64,000 bases of DNA. Source: Xenorhabdus lircayensis (GTDB lineage: Bacteria > Pseudomonadota > Gammaproteobacteria > Enterobacterales > Enterobacteriaceae). The DNA is taken from the NCBI RefSeq assembly GCF_016306625.1, contig NZ_JACOII010000020.1, positions 156,413-220,412 on the forward strand, read 5' to 3'. Below, piece after piece: positions 43,853 through 54,811 of the stretch. The notes beneath the pieces are model-generated. The model was not told the origin of the DNA. It did not search any database and was given only the letters and a program-made list of their open reading frames with translations. The stretch's first letter is position 1. The number at the start of each line of letters is the position of its first letter. The translations under genes and the position numbers were made by a program.

Positions 43853-45472
43853 TTACAGCTTAGGACCAGCCTTCACCAATGCAGCGCCCGCTGCGGTATC
43901 GGTATATTTATCGAAATTATCGACAAAGCGCTGCGCCAAGTCTTTTGCCTTAACATCCCATTCGGATTTATCCGCATAGGTGTTGCGAGGGTCTAAAATT
44001 CCGGTATCGACACCCGCCAGTGTAGTCGGTACGGCCAAATCAAAAATCGGCAATTCAATGGTATCCGCATCTTCAATATCACCACTCAAAATTGCATCGA
44101 TAATCGCGCGGGTATCTTTGATGGAAATGCGTTTGCCTGTGCCATTCCAGCCAGTATTGACCAGATAAGCCTTAGCACCCGATGCCTGCATACGTTTAAC
44201 CAGCACTTCTGCATATTGAGTCGGATGCAGTGACAAAAATGCAGCACCGAAGCAAGCAGAGAAGGTTGGTGTTGGTTCCGTCACACCGCGCTCAGTTCCC
44301 GCCAGTTTCGCGGTAAAACCAGACAGGAAGTGATATTGAGTCTGTTCTGGAGTCAGTCGGGAAACCGGAGGCAATACACCGAAAGCATCTGCCGTCAGGA
44401 AAATCACTTTAGTCGCGTGCCCTGCTTTTGATACAGGCTTAACGATGTTTTCGATGTGGTAGATTGGATAGGAGACACGGGTATTTTCTGTCTTGGAACC
44501 ATCATTGAAATCAACGGTGTCATCCGCCAGGACAGTGACATTCTCCAGCAGGGCATCACGGCGAATGGCGTGATAGATATCCGGTTCAGCTTCTTTGGAC
44601 AAGTTGATGGTTTTCGCGTAACAACCGCCTTCAAAGTTAAACACGCCGTCATCATCCCAGCCATGTTCATCATCACCGATCAACTTACGCTTCGGATCGG
44701 TGGAAAGCGTGGTTTTACCCGTACCGGAAAGGCCGAAGAAAATGGCGACATCGCCCTTCTCGCCGACATTGGCTGAACAGTGCATCGAAGCAATACCTTT
44801 CAGTGGCAGCAGGTAGTTCATCATTGAGAACATCCCTTTTTTCATTTCACCGCCGTACCAAGTACCCCCGATCAACTGCATACGTTCTGTCAGGTTAAAA
44901 GCAACAAAGTTTTCAGAATTCAGCCCCTGCCCTTTCCATTGCGGATTCGTGCATTTGGCACCATTCATCACAATAAAATCAGGTGTGAAGTCAACCAGCT
45001 CTTCATCCGATGGACGGATAAACATGTTTTTCACAAAATGAGCCTGCCATGCCACTTCTGTGATAAAACGGACTTTCAGGCGCGTATCTGCATTGGCTCC
45101 GCAGAAAGCATCCACCACAAACAAACGTTTGCCTGAAAGCTGCTGAGTAACCAATCCCTTGAGATGAGACCAGGTTTCCTGACTGAGCGGTTTGTTATCG
45201 TTCTTGCCTTTACCCTGATCAGCCCACCATACGGTATCGCGAGTAACATCATCGCGAACAATGTATTTATCTTTCGGAGAACGTCCCGTGAAAATACCCG
45301 TATCTACCGCGACGGCGCCAAGATTGGTTAATGTGCCGCGCTCATACCCTTGTAGTGAGGATTGAGTTTCTTCAGAGAATAGCAGTTCATAACTTGGGTT
45401 ATAAACAATTTCACTAACATCACGAATACCATAAACCGCAAGTTCCAGCTCAGTAATGCCTGTAACACTCAT
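43853..45472 (-). CDS. pckA: Phosphoenolpyruvate carboxykinase (ATP)
   Basis: 539 residues. Kinase-1a loop [20 protein letters not shown] (P-loop), metal and substrate site [20 protein letters not shown], and LRYPxE-type N-terminal [14 protein letters not shown]. Converts oxaloacetate and ATP to PEP, the first step of gluconeogenesis; cytoplasmic monomer. Same length as E. coli PckA within one residue. Single gene. Confidence 0.98.
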   Translation of the reverse strand: MSVTGITELELAVYGIRDVSEIVYNPSYELLFSEETQSSLQGYERGTLTNLGAVAVDTGIFTGRSPKDKYIVRDDVTRDTVWWADQGKGKNDNKPLSQETWSHLKGLVTQQLSGKRLFVVDAFCGANADTRLKVRFITEVAWQAHFVKNMFIRPSDEELVDFTPDFIVMNGAKCTNPQWKGQGLNSENFVAFNLTERMQLIGGTWYGGEMKKGMFSMMNYLLPLKGIASMHCSANVGEKGDVAIFFGLSGTGKTTLSTDPKRKLIGDDEHGWDDDGVFNFEGGCYAKTINLSKEAEPDIYHAIRRDALLENVTVLADDTVDFNDGSKTENTRVSYPIYHIENIVKPVSKAGHATKVIFLTADAFGVLPPVSRLTPEQTQYHFLSGFTAKLAGTERGVTEPTPTFSACFGAAFLSLHPTQYAEVLVKRMQASGAKAYLVNTGWNGTGKRISIKDTRAIIDAILSGDIEDADTIELPIFDLAVPTTLAGVDTGILDPRNTYADKSEWDVKAKDLAQRFVDNFDKYTDTAAGAALVKAGPKL

Positions 45473-45710
45473 TTGTTGCTCCTGGTCAGTTATACTTTAT
45501 CTCTGTGGGGATAATAAATAATTATGACTAATTAACAGCGATTGTTATCAAAAAATTGAAATTGCATTATTTTTTTTAAGTTTATATGAGACACAGAACA
45601 CGGAATGAGGGGATGATTAATAATCAAAAGGGCGTAGTCACGCCCCATGAAAAACGGTTATTCACACGGGCAGTGCAACCATGCTGCCGCCACACAGTAC
45701 AACGACACAA

Positions 45711-46583
45711 TCAGTGCAACTGTTCTTTTTTCGTCGCCTTTATTGCGCTGATATCTTTCTCATCGAAAACGTAATGCATACCACAGAACTCACACTCCAT
45801 GTCGATTTTTCCATCATTGTGCAAAATTTCCTGAAGATCAGCATCCGCTAACGTCACCAGAGTATCAGCGCAACGTTGCGGGGAACAGGTGCAGCGGAAT
45901 TCAACCTGCTGAGGCTCGTATAGCGTGACATCTTCTTCATGATAAAGGCGGTGTAAAACCTCTTCCGCATCCAGCGTAAATAGCTCTTCTCCCTTAATGG
46001 TTGCGGTCAATTGCACCAGATGGTCAAGCATATCTTCGCTACTTTCCTCAGCACCCGGCAAGATCTGCAATAACATGCCACCTGCCGCCATTTTTCCATC
46101 CTGCATTCCGGTACGGATAAACAGGCGGGTTGGCAACTGTTCGGACTGTTTGAAATACGCATCCAGACACTCCGCCAATGTATCACCTTCGAGCGCCGCA
46201 ACGCCCTGATAACGCTCACCTTCTGTTGGAGTCACAGTGATGACCATATAGCCATTGCCTATCGTGTCTCGCAAGCTGCTTGAAGCAGCCACATCACCAT
46301 CAATGCGGGCGGTGCCACGCATTTGCTGCTGGTTGTTACCATTAATCACCGCCAGTTTGACCGGCCCATCCCCCTGAATCTGTACCGTGATATCCCCATT
46401 GAATTTCAATGTGGCCGTCAGCAGGCTGGTTGCGACCAACAATTCACCCAATAGCTGCTGTACAGGTTGAGGGAAATGATGATTCTCCAGCATCCGCTGG
46501 TAGGTCTCACTGACAGAAACGAGTTCCCCTCTGACAGAGTGACTTTCAAATAAAAAGCGGTGTAAGTGGTCATGCTTGGTCAT
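45711..46583 (-). CDS. hslO: Redox-regulated chaperone Hsp33
   Basis: 290 residues. The zinc-centre cysteines are in [11 protein letters not shown] and [13 protein letters not shown] near the C-terminus (C-x-C and C-x2-C). The N-terminal domain starts [20 protein letters not shown]. Oxidation releases zinc and activates the holdase. It follows hslR by 26 nt and forms an operon with it. Confidence 0.96.
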   Translation of the reverse strand: MTKHDHLHRFLFESHSVRGELVSVSETYQRMLENHHFPQPVQQLLGELLVATSLLTATLKFNGDITVQIQGDGPVKLAVINGNNQQQMRGTARIDGDVAASSSLRDTIGNGYMVITVTPTEGERYQGVAALEGDTLAECLDAYFKQSEQLPTRLFIRTGMQDGKMAAGGMLLQILPGAEESSEDMLDHLVQLTATIKGEELFTLDAEEVLHRLYHEEDVTLYEPQQVEFRCTCSPQRCADTLVTLADADLQEILHNDGKIDMECEFCGMHYVFDEKDISAIKATKKEQLH

Positions 46584-46609
46584 AAATCTCTCTCATTTCA
46601 CTAAGACGG

Positions 46610-47023
46610 TTATTCCGGCTCATTTAATTTTGTGTTCTTGAATTTAATCAGTGTACGCCGTTCTTTTTTGTCTGGACGGCGATCGGGATGCGGCATCGTG
46701 AGCGCATTCATTTTACGGGCCAATGCCATTTCTCCCCGATTAATAATGCTTTTTGCTGTTTCTTGATAAAGTTGCTGGGCTTCGGCGGCGCTGCGTCTAT
46801 GACTGCCCAATATCAAGACGGTCACCGTTTTCTCATCATTTCCCTGACGCAGTTTGATCTCTGCATTCAACTCAACCAGTTTACTCGGCTTACTCCGCTG
46901 TCCATTATAATGGACTTTTCCCCCTTCAATCATTTCACGCGCGATGGAACGAGTCTTGTAAAAACGAGCAGCCCACAGCCATTTATCAAGGCGAACAGCC
47001 TGATCAGTGTCTGAATTCAGCAT
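46610..47023 (-). CDS. hslR: Heat shock protein Hsp15 (ribosome-associated)
   Basis: 137 residues from the ATG at 47023 (GAGAGA upstream). An S4-type RNA-binding domain covers QAVRLDKWLWAARFYKTRSI through YNGQRSKPSKLVELNAEIKL; the C-terminus is very basic (HPDRRPDKKERRTLIKFKNT). It binds free 50S subunits carrying nascent chains and helps rescue stalled ones. Upstream of hslO. Confidence 0.96.
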   Translation of the reverse strand: MLNSDTDQAVRLDKWLWAARFYKTRSIAREMIEGGKVHYNGQRSKPSKLVELNAEIKLRQGNDEKTVTVLILGSHRRSAAEAQQLYQETAKSIINRGEMALARKMNALTMPHPDRRPDKKERRTLIKFKNTKLNEPE

Positions 47024-47104
47024 GGTTGTTTCTCTCAATTATCTAATCCAAATGTCTAATCGGAGCTGGCAAAAAACGGACTGAGGGTAACACAGCCCAT
47101 CGGA

Positions 47105-49213
47105 TCATCGCCAATCCATTAGCGGTGGCGGCAAATTGAAACAGTTATCGTAGTATTGAGTGATAAGTTGGAGGCGCCGCTGGTTCTTCCGCGTTTTCTT
47201 TATCATCAGTATGATGTTGATAGTGAATGTCGCCAGCAATATTGCCAGCAACACACAGCTTCCCAGATAACGAATGAAAGCCGTGGAATCCGGTTCACGA
47301 TGCAGCATGATATGGCGGGTCCCATTTGCGTCTTCAGACAATCCCGTCACAATCCCGTCTGTTTCAAATTGAGTCCTCATCAGCATATCTGAGATATTCT
47401 GTAATTCCCGCCATCGTTCCAGAGCAGCGTGTTCATATATATTGCCCATCCGCATCGGATATTCGACTAATGGATTACCCTCATCACTGAGCAACAAAAC
47501 ACCTCCCGGCGATGGACTATTCATTAGAATGGCCGCTTTATCAATTTCCCGATAGATAAATGATGCGGTAGTGACATCGACCAGCTTTTCCAATGCATCC
47601 GCACTGACAGAACGCAATAACACTTTGGTTCCATTCAGTTTCCCTTTTTCAGCATCTTTCAATAGATCATCCCAATTCTTGGCGTTCCCCAGATTGACCA
47701 GCGCATTCTTCAGACGGGTACAATCTGCGTCTTTCTGACACAATTTATGCGTTTTCAAGATGATTTGTGAAAAATTGTCAAGCAGGGTCATGCCCGATTT
47801 AGCAATGGCTTCATTCAGACTTGGGTTGATTTTCCTGCGGCTTTCAATCGGGTGCAATTGCTCATTGACGGTTGTGATCAGCGCTGATGCATTTTCGATA
47901 ACGTCAGACTCCAGCATGGGTAATGGCGTCTCGCTGTTCCAATAGATACCAACGCAATCAAATGGAGCGAAGATCGTGATATTGGCTTCAGGTAGGATAT
48001 TGGGCGGCACATAGCACATCCCGACGCCTTTGACTTTCAGTACATCGCCTTTCCTCAACGGCATTTTTTGCAACTCGTCGACACTGGTGATGACCTTGGT
48101 ATTACTACCATACAGCCAAGCGAAACTGAGCCGCATGGATAAACTCACTGGCTGGTAAAAGTACAACGTTAGCATGGCAAATACAGAGAAAACGACCAGT
48201 ATCAAATTTTTCCTGTAACGCTGGTAAGGATAGTGTTTCTCTTCTTCATGCAAGGAGAGATGGCGCCCCTGCCTGACAACATGGCAGTTAGTGTACATAT
48301 CTATATCGGTATTATGGTCAATATCATGGGAAACATAAGGTTCCCAATGTGCCGGATAAATAAGATCAATGCCGCCCAGTGAGATATTTTTTCTTTGTTC
48401 CGGTTCAAACTCACTGAATACCCCCCAACGTTTAGGAATGCCGCTGAAACAATGGATATTTGATAATTTTCGTCTAGAAGGCAACCGGAAATACGGCCAG
48501 AAACTAATCAGAATAAGCAAGAAAGCCACCAACATTAGCCATGGCAACATGGGTATGGGCACGAAAAGGGCCACAAACCATAACGACAATCCAGCACACA
48601 TGAGAAGACCTTCCTGAATGCCTGTTGAGTGTCGCAGACGATTTTCTTCCGGTGTCTCCTTGCGGGTATGCAGTAAGTTAGCACTCGAATTGCCATTTTT
48701 TTGAATTGAGGCATGCTCGGTTTTTGCCATGACTCGCGTGATAAGCAAGTCTTGCTGATAATCTTTCAATAAGTGACCATTGACAGCGATAACAAGCGGC
48801 ATCGATGTCGTCTGAACAATCTCAATCGTATTCTGTTGCTTGATGAATGGCTCAAGCAACACCGGCAAATGTATCTCCGTTTCATCAACATAATAACGCC
48901 AATGGTGCGATTCATTCGTGCCGGCTGAAAAACGGGTAATAGGGTGCCTGATAGTATAAACATACTCCTTTTTGACAGGTAACACCGGATAGCCTGCTCG
49001 GTGTCTACTACTCGGCTTCATCAGGAGACGAGTATTTCTCAAATAGGATTCAATGGCTTGATATTCATCAGCATTCAGTTTACGACGGGCTGTTTTGACC
49101 ATTGAAGGTAGATAACGCGCGTTATTAAACCGCCTCCATCTGAAAATCAGAAAGGAAGCCATTATAATCAGGCTAATGATAAAAATAGCCAATATAATGA
49201 CTAGTGAGCTCAT
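47105..49213 (-). CDS. igaA: IgaA, inner-membrane repressor of the Rcs phosphorelay
   Basis: 702 residues from the ATG at 49213 (GGGGAAAAA upstream); the frame to 49276 is open but lacks a ribosome site. Five membrane parts are visible: an N-terminal helix (SLVIILAIFIISLIIMASFL), a pair near residues 205-245 (AGLSLWFVALFVPIPMLPWL...), LVVFSVFAMLTLYFY near 360 and LGSCVLLAILLATFTINIIL near the end, enclosing a large periplasmic domain. IgaA (YrfF) holds RcsCD inactive and is essential in related bacteria. In E. coli yrfG stands between it and hslR; here that gene is missing. Confidence 0.93.
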   Translation of the reverse strand: MSSLVIILAIFIISLIIMASFLIFRWRRFNNARYLPSMVKTARRKLNADEYQAIESYLRNTRLLMKPSSRHRAGYPVLPVKKEYVYTIRHPITRFSAGTNESHHWRYYVDETEIHLPVLLEPFIKQQNTIEIVQTTSMPLVIAVNGHLLKDYQQDLLITRVMAKTEHASIQKNGNSSANLLHTRKETPEENRLRHSTGIQEGLLMCAGLSLWFVALFVPIPMLPWLMLVAFLLILISFWPYFRLPSRRKLSNIHCFSGIPKRWGVFSEFEPEQRKNISLGGIDLIYPAHWEPYVSHDIDHNTDIDMYTNCHVVRQGRHLSLHEEEKHYPYQRYRKNLILVVFSVFAMLTLYFYQPVSLSMRLSFAWLYGSNTKVITSVDELQKMPLRKGDVLKVKGVGMCYVPPNILPEANITIFAPFDCVGIYWNSETPLPMLESDVIENASALITTVNEQLHPIESRRKINPSLNEAIAKSGMTLLDNFSQIILKTHKLCQKDADCTRLKNALVNLGNAKNWDDLLKDAEKGKLNGTKVLLRSVSADALEKLVDVTTASFIYREIDKAAILMNSPSPGGVLLLSDEGNPLVEYPMRMGNIYEHAALERWRELQNISDMLMRTQFETDGIVTGLSEDANGTRHIMLHREPDSTAFIRYLGSCVLLAILLATFTINIILMIKKTRKNQRRLQLITQYYDNCFNLPPPLMDWR

Positions 49214-49570
49214 TTTTTCCCCACGCCCATGACAGCAGTACAGAGATTGGCAGAATAACAATCTCGTGAAACACACAGAATAAGGCTATTCCTATTCTTG
49301 CATTCTATTTTTAATTTTATTTACATAAGGTTATATAAATTTTCTCATAACTTTCCATAAAATAAAGTCTTTTTTGTAAGGGTAAGATAGCAACAAAAAT
49401 ACATTCAAGCGATAATCGCTATCATTTACTAACATAATCAGCCATATTAACGCAAAGTTTAGATGCGTATCCAATTTCATTACAAGGCTGGAATTAACCA
49501 AGATGTTTTAAGTAATTGGGCGCATTATTGTTTTCAATTATCCAGCATATTACAACCATCAGGGGCAAGC

Positions 49571-50122
49571 ATGACTAATTTTAAAAAGCCTAACATACTG
49601 AATATAAATGACATTGCCCACTCACGTTTATTCAATATTCAATCTGTTGATCTTGAATTCAGCAATGGTGTAAAACGAGTTTACGAACGTATGAAACCCA
49701 CCAATCGTGAAGCTGTTCTAATTATTCCCATCATAGGGGATGAATTAGTCCTTATTCATGAATATGCCGTTGGTATTGAACAATACGAGTTAGGTTTTCC
49801 AAAAGGTGCCATTGATGCAGGGGAGAGTGTCCTTGAAGCCGCCAATCGTGAATTGAAGGAAGAAATTGGTTTTGGTGCAGGGAAATTGAAGCTGCTGACG
49901 AAATTGACTATGGCGCCGTCCTATTTTTCCAGCAAGATGAATATCGTGATTGCCCATGATCTTTATCCCGAACGTTTGGAAGGGGACGAACCTGAACCGC
50001 TGGTGCAAGTGCGCTGGCCTATCTCTGACATGATGTCACTGTTGGAGCACCCTGATTTCAACGAAGCCAGAAATGTCAGCGCTCTATTTTTTGCCCAACG
50101 GTACCTGCAAGCAAAAAAATAA
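49571..50122 (+). CDS. nudE: ADP compounds hydrolase NudE
   Basis: 183 residues from the ATG at 49571. The Nudix box GFPKGAIDAGESVLEAANRE followed by LKEEIGF runs from residue 75 to 101. NudE cuts ADP-ribose, Ap3A and NADH. The frame is open 36 codons upstream, but GGGGCAAGC before the ATG is the better start context. Divergent from igaA. Confidence 0.94.
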   Translation: MTNFKKPNILNINDIAHSRLFNIQSVDLEFSNGVKRVYERMKPTNREAVLIIPIIGDELVLIHEYAVGIEQYELGFPKGAIDAGESVLEAANRELKEEIGFGAGKLKLLTKLTMAPSYFSSKMNIVIAHDLYPERLEGDEPEPLVQVRWPISDMMSLLEHPDFNEARNVSALFFAQRYLQAKK

Positions 50123-50150
50123 TAGGAAACTTTGGTTAAATTATTTTCTG

Positions 50151-50198
50151 AAACGGGTATAAAATTTGGTATCTAAATATCAATTTTTATACCCGTTT
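50151..50198. terminator. Long hairpin after nudE
   Basis: 22-bp arms, AAACGGGTATAAAATTTGG onward and its inverted copy, with two mismatches and a 4-nt loop. It probably ends nudE transcription, but the length also fits a palindromic intergenic repeat. Confidence 0.65.
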
Positions 50199-50199
50199 T

Positions 50200-50590
50200 A
50201 AACGAAAACCGGAAATAAAAAATATATCCCTGAATAGAATAGGGTCTAATTTTATTAGTATAATAATCTGAATTATATTTCACAAACAATTACTCAGTTT
50301 ATCAAAAATAATAAATAAACAGCTTTACTATATTCCAAAAATTAATTCGTATCATAATCATACCTCCACCATAAAATTATCCTCTTTGTTGACTAATCAC
50401 TTATTTAAAGTAAACACGTTGAAATAAAATAATTTTTTAAGAAACGATCAGAACCTAAATATATTTTAGGCTGGATAACCATCATTGACAGGCCATAGTG
50501 TAATCAAGCTCATCAGTCAATAAAACATAACTCACAGTTATGGCCTGGAAATAGGAATGTTGTTTTCTCTAACTACATTTCTCTATTTAA
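50200..50590. other. AT-rich gap between nudE and the Tc remnant
   Basis: No gene seen in about 390 bp. Confidence 0.45.
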
Positions 50591-50602
50591 AAGGTATCAT
50601 TT

Positions 50603-51120
50603 ATGGCAAATAATATAGAATCACGGATTAGCTAAAAAACGCTCTTTAACGATAATCAGGGTTTCTATTGCTTTCCGGGTTTACCCGAAGCCAATGATGG
50701 CCCTCTGTCTTATTTAGTCAATTTATATCAACAGGTTAGGATATTTTAGAATGATACAGATAAAAAAATGCCCGATTTCTCAACCAACAACGACCTGATA
50801 TTGAAAAATTACTGCTTGATAGAAAAAACCTAAATAAAACCAGTGGATTAAGTGCTAATTACCCCAATAATCCGTAATCTATCATCCTATTTGCAACAGT
50901 GTCCTTTCACTGCCTTTTCATTTTCCACTGAGACAAACCACGAGCCATCTCAACTTGGACGCTGGAATTCTCTGATCAAGATGTGATCGATAACATATTT
51001 TATTACCCAGCCTTTATACCTGTATGGCGGTTAAAAGATATCAATATTCATATCCACTATACTGCCGTGGAGGGTGGTAAACAGTTTGCAAAATCTGTAA
51101 AAGATAAAATCAAAAAATAA
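50603..51120 (+). pseudogene. Decayed Tc insecticidal toxin A-component gene
   Basis: Translation in several frames gives joined-up pieces of a TcA-type protein. From the ATG at 50603 and after an early stop: LFNDNQGFYCFPGLPEANDG and PLSYLVNLYQQ; further on FLNQQRPDIEKLLLDRKNLN, the N-terminal motif RRPDI...L...N of Photorhabdus Tc A subunits; near the end TWTLEFSDQDVIDNIFYYPA and INIHIHYTAVEGGKQFAK with a TAA at 51120. The middle, normally thousands of bases, is deleted. So N- and C-terminal ends remain with several stops and frameshifts. It fits an insect pathogen lineage. Confidence 0.6.
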
Positions 51121-51170
51121 TAGGCCAATGGTGAGAAACCTTCATTATCCTATTGATAATATGACGATAA

Positions 51171-51206
51171 TAAAAAGCCTTGTCAGTTTACCGACAGGGC
51201 TTTTAT
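51171..51206 (-). terminator. Terminator of mrcA
   Basis: Stem AAAAGCCCTGTCGG / CTGACAAGGCTTTT (one G-T and one mismatch) with TTTATT beyond on the minus strand, 35 nt past the mrcA stop. Confidence 0.85.
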
Positions 51207-51241
51207 CTTTGGTTTCCGTTATGCGGCTACCTGAAAATCAA

Positions 51242-53773
51242 TCAGAACAATTCGTGGCTTTCGCCATTCTCAGTGACTGTCGTTCCCGCATCTGGCACGG
51301 CATATTCCGTCGGCTGTGTGCCATCAACGAAATATTCCTTACGGGTATTGCCGCCACCGTTAGATAACTTACCCGTCGCCCGATCAATCGTGACAGAAAC
51401 AATGCCGGCAGGAGGTACCATCATTTTCTCAGGAACGCCTTCCAGCGCCGATTTCATGAAATCATCCCAAATTGGCTGGGCCGTTTTCGCACCACCTTCA
51501 CCTTTTAATGCCGGAGTGCGTCCCAGACTTTTGCTATGTTCATCGAAACCAATCCAGACCGTCGCGACCATATCTGGGCCATAACCGGAGAACCACGCAT
51601 CTTTCGAGCTATTGGTCGTTCCCGTTTTACCGCCAATATCACGGCGCTTCAAATCACGGGCAGCGCGCCAGCCTGTCCCCATCCAACCCGGCTCACCAAA
51701 GACATTGGTATTCAAGGCATCATGGATCAGGAACGCCAACGGTGTACTGATGACGTGAGGAGCATACTGTTGATCATCGACGTTAACATTCGCCGATACG
51801 CTTTCTAGCTCTGGTTGGGGTGGCATGGCCGAATTTTGCGAGACGTCGGAATGAGCCACATTCTCAATGGAATCTTCAGACAATTCGATGGAACGTGCCG
51901 TATCACCATAAATTACCGGAATGTTTTCGCACTGTGGGCAGGCAATTTTAGGTTTGGCTTCGAACAGCACGTGTCCTTCATCATTTTCAATTTTGCTGAT
52001 GAAATAAGGATCAACCAAGTAACCACCATTTGCCATCACCGCATAGCCACGTACCAACTGCATAGGAGTAAAGGAAGGGGAACCCAGTGCCAAAGATTCT
52101 GTACGTACCACGTTTTCGCCCGGCAAACCGAAGCGTTTCAGATAATCAGCGGCGTAATCCACACCCATTGCACGCATGGCCCGAACCATCACCACGTTCT
52201 TGGATTGTCCCAAGCCCTGACGCAGACGAACTGGCCCATCGTAAGTCGGTGGTGAGTTCTTCGGACGCCAGTCCGTTCCAGCCCCCGCATCCCAACGGCT
52301 GATAGGTGCATCATTCAGCAGTGAAGCTAAAGTCAGCCCTTTATCCATCGCAGCGGTATACAGGAATGGCTTGATGTTGGAACCGACCTGACGCAGTGAT
52401 TGTGTCACTCGGTTAAATTTACTCAGCTCAAAATCAAATCCACCGACCAACGCGTCTACCGCACCATTCATCGGATTGAGGGAAACCAGCGCCGCGTTGA
52501 CTTCAGGGAGTTGCGCCAACCACCAGATATCATTGACTTGTCTGACCCAAATCTGTTCACCCGCCCGAATGACATCGTTGACGCTACGCGGTGCAGATCC
52601 TTGCTGAGTATCAGTTTTGAATGGACGCGCCCAGCGAACACCTGCCATGGTCAGCTCAACTTTACTGCCATCCACCAGCATCGCTTCCGCTTGGTTGGTG
52701 CCGGATTGCGTCACAATCGCCGGCAGCATAGGGCCATACTTGGGCAGCGTTTTCAGCTTATCGATAATCTGCGTTTGGCTCCATGCCGGCTGACTGGCTT
52801 TCCATAACACTTCCTGCGCGCCGCGATAACCATGACGAACATCATAATCAATCACATTGGTACGCACAGCATTCACCGCCGCCAACTGGGTTTTTCGCGT
52901 AATGGTGGTATAGACCTTATATCCATCGGTATAGGCATTTTCACCATAACGATTGATCATTTCCTGACGTGCCATTTCCGTCAGATAAGGCGCAGAGAAA
53001 ACAATCTGTGGAGCATGATAACGGGCAACCAGTTTTTCTTCTCGGGCTTCGTTATATTGACTCTGGGTGATATATCCCTCTTCCAACATCCGCCCCAAAA
53101 CCACATTCCGACGGTTGACCGCTCGATCATAGGAATAAAGCGGGTTAAACGTTGAAGGCGCTTTTGGCAATCCGGCAATCATCGCTATCTCACTCAATGT
53201 CAACTCATTGACGTTCTTGCCAAAATAGACGTGAGCCGCCGCGCCAACACCATAGGCGCGATAACCGAGGTAGATCTTGTTGAGATACAGCTCAAGGATT
53301 TCATCCTTTGTCAGCAATTGTTCGATCTTAATCGCCAGAAATGCTTCTTTTGCCTTACGTATCAGTGTTTTTTCACGACTGAGGAAGAAATTTCTCGCTA
53401 GCTGCTGAGTAATGGTACTCGCCCCTTGGGAAGCATGACCGGAAGTCATTACTACAGAAACCGCACGGATAACTCCGATCGGATCAACACCGTGGTGTTC
53501 ATAAAAACGGCTATCTTCCGTGGCAATAAAGGCTTTCACCATCAAGGGGGGCATTTCGGACAAGGTAAGGGGCAAACGACGTTTTTCACCATATTGGGCT
53601 ATCAATTCGCCATCAGCACTGAACACCTGCATCGGTGTTTGTAATCGGACATCCTTTAAAGTCGCGACATCGGGTAACTGTGGCTCGATATATTTGTACA
53701 AACCAAAAATCGAGGCGGTTCCCAATAAAATGCAAACAACGATAAGGATCAAAAAATACTTTATGAACTTCAC
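51242..53773 (-). CDS. mrcA: Penicillin-binding protein 1A
   Basis: 843 residues; GTG start at 53773, as in E. coli (850 residues). One N-terminal membrane anchor (YFLILIVVCILLGTASIFGL), then the glycosyltransferase domain with ATEDSRFYEHHGVDPIGVIR and QGASTITQQLARNFFLSREK, an OB-like insert, and the transpeptidase domain: serine motif RQVGSNIKPFLYTAAM, SQSK-type LGQSKNVVMVRAM and KTGTTNSSKDAWF. It polymerises and cross-links peptidoglycan in the periplasm. Divergent from hofM, as usual. Confidence 0.97.
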   Translation of the reverse strand: MKFIKYFLILIVVCILLGTASIFGLYKYIEPQLPDVATLKDVRLQTPMQVFSADGELIAQYGEKRRLPLTLSEMPPLMVKAFIATEDSRFYEHHGVDPIGVIRAVSVVMTSGHASQGASTITQQLARNFFLSREKTLIRKAKEAFLAIKIEQLLTKDEILELYLNKIYLGYRAYGVGAAAHVYFGKNVNELTLSEIAMIAGLPKAPSTFNPLYSYDRAVNRRNVVLGRMLEEGYITQSQYNEAREEKLVARYHAPQIVFSAPYLTEMARQEMINRYGENAYTDGYKVYTTITRKTQLAAVNAVRTNVIDYDVRHGYRGAQEVLWKASQPAWSQTQIIDKLKTLPKYGPMLPAIVTQSGTNQAEAMLVDGSKVELTMAGVRWARPFKTDTQQGSAPRSVNDVIRAGEQIWVRQVNDIWWLAQLPEVNAALVSLNPMNGAVDALVGGFDFELSKFNRVTQSLRQVGSNIKPFLYTAAMDKGLTLASLLNDAPISRWDAGAGTDWRPKNSPPTYDGPVRLRQGLGQSKNVVMVRAMRAMGVDYAADYLKRFGLPGENVVRTESLALGSPSFTPMQLVRGYAVMANGGYLVDPYFISKIENDEGHVLFEAKPKIACPQCENIPVIYGDTARSIELSEDSIENVAHSDVSQNSAMPPQPELESVSANVNVDDQQYAPHVISTPLAFLIHDALNTNVFGEPGWMGTGWRAARDLKRRDIGGKTGTTNSSKDAWFSGYGPDMVATVWIGFDEHSKSLGRTPALKGEGGAKTAQPIWDDFMKSALEGVPEKMMVPPAGIVSVTIDRATGKLSNGGGNTRKEYFVDGTQPTEYAVPDAGTTVTENGESHELF

Positions 53774-53947
53774 CTGGAATTTCTCACGCCATGTTAATCG
53801 GGCAGTTTATAAACGATCAGTACGTAGTATAAAAGGCTTAGTATAAAGGTTATACAGCACTACGGATATGACCTTTCACCAATACCGCCTTCATGGATAA
53901 CAGCTTTCATGAATAGCAGCTTTAATAGTAGATAGGGAGATCTCTAC

Positions 53948-54811
53948 ATGTATCCATCTAAATGGTATATCGGACTGGATATCCAAGATCATTACATCCG
54001 TGCTCTCGCGGCCATCAAACGCCGCGATGGCTGGCAACTTCGACATTGCTGGCAATATCGCTTATCAAACGAGATTATCTCAGGAGGACGACTGCAACAT
54101 CCTGAAAAATTACTTCACATTTTAATGCAATGGCGACACATTTTACCTAAAAATATTAGCTTAAGATTAGCACTCCCTGTTCAGCAAACCTTACAGCGAC
54201 AGATAACCTTACCCAGCCATACAACATTGCAGGAGCCCGAACTTGGCTGGTTTGTGCATGCCAGTGCCGAGAAACAATTTCCCGTCAGTGATCTTGCATT
54301 GGACTATCGCGTTCATGGTCAGCAGGTTTGCATCAGTGCTACCCGCCAAAAAGATCTCAATCTCTGGCTGAAGTTATTCGCGGATATCAATTTATTCCCT
54401 GATGCCATTGATATTTCTCCCTGTGCGTTACGTTATGTTGCCAAACTCGCAGGAGTTCCTGATGACAGTTGGTTGGTTCACAAACGCGTGATGGACTGGC
54501 TATGGGTTGCGCCCGCCAATCGCCCTTTCGGCTATGGGCTGATAGCATCACAATCAATAGAGTCACAATCTTATCCCCATCTGGCCCAAGTCATCAATCA
54601 GTTACCCATCACGCCAGAAACAGAAAATTATGCAATTTATTACAGTGATGAAGAGCAAACAACATCAGTAAAAACAACATCAGTGCCTACAGAATTGGCT
54701 AATGTCTGGCAGGTCTTGGCGGCATTCCGCCATTATCAGCCCCCGTTACCAGAAAAACTGAATGCATTCATTATTGCCGCAGGTCTGGCACTCAGGCCGG
54801 ATGACCGATGA
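53948..54811 (+). CDS. hofM: HofM, PilM-like pilus/DNA-uptake assembly protein
   Basis: 287 residues. An actin-like PilM fold is suggested by KWYIGLDIQDHYIRALAAIK at the start and FPDAIDISPCALRYVAKLAG in the middle. Its stop overlaps hofN. PilM binds the cytoplasmic tail of PilN. In E. coli hofMNOPQ allow growth on DNA as nutrient. First gene of the cluster; GGGAGA upstream of the ATG. Confidence 0.88.
   Translation: MYPSKWYIGLDIQDHYIRALAAIKRRDGWQLRHCWQYRLSNEIISGGRLQHPEKLLHILMQWRHILPKNISLRLALPVQQTLQRQITLPSHTTLQEPELGWFVHASAEKQFPVSDLALDYRVHGQQVCISATRQKDLNLWLKLFADINLFPDAIDISPCALRYVAKLAGVPDDSWLVHKRVMDWLWVAPANRPFGYGLIASQSIESQSYPHLAQVINQLPITPETENYAIYYSDEEQTTSVKTTSVPTELANVWQVLAAFRHYQPPLPEKLNAFIIAAGLALRPDDR

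Noticed and set aside
45586..45774. Plus-strand frame of 62 codons between pckA and hslO
   Set aside because: Overlaps the 3' end of hslO in antisense; no start context and no homologous pattern.
49463..49570. Longer N-terminal form of NudE
   Set aside because: Extra 36 residues have no family match and no ribosome site; the start at 49571 gives the normal NudE length.
52400..52807. Plus-strand frame of 135 codons inside mrcA
   Set aside because: Antisense shadow of a well-conserved PBP1A gene.
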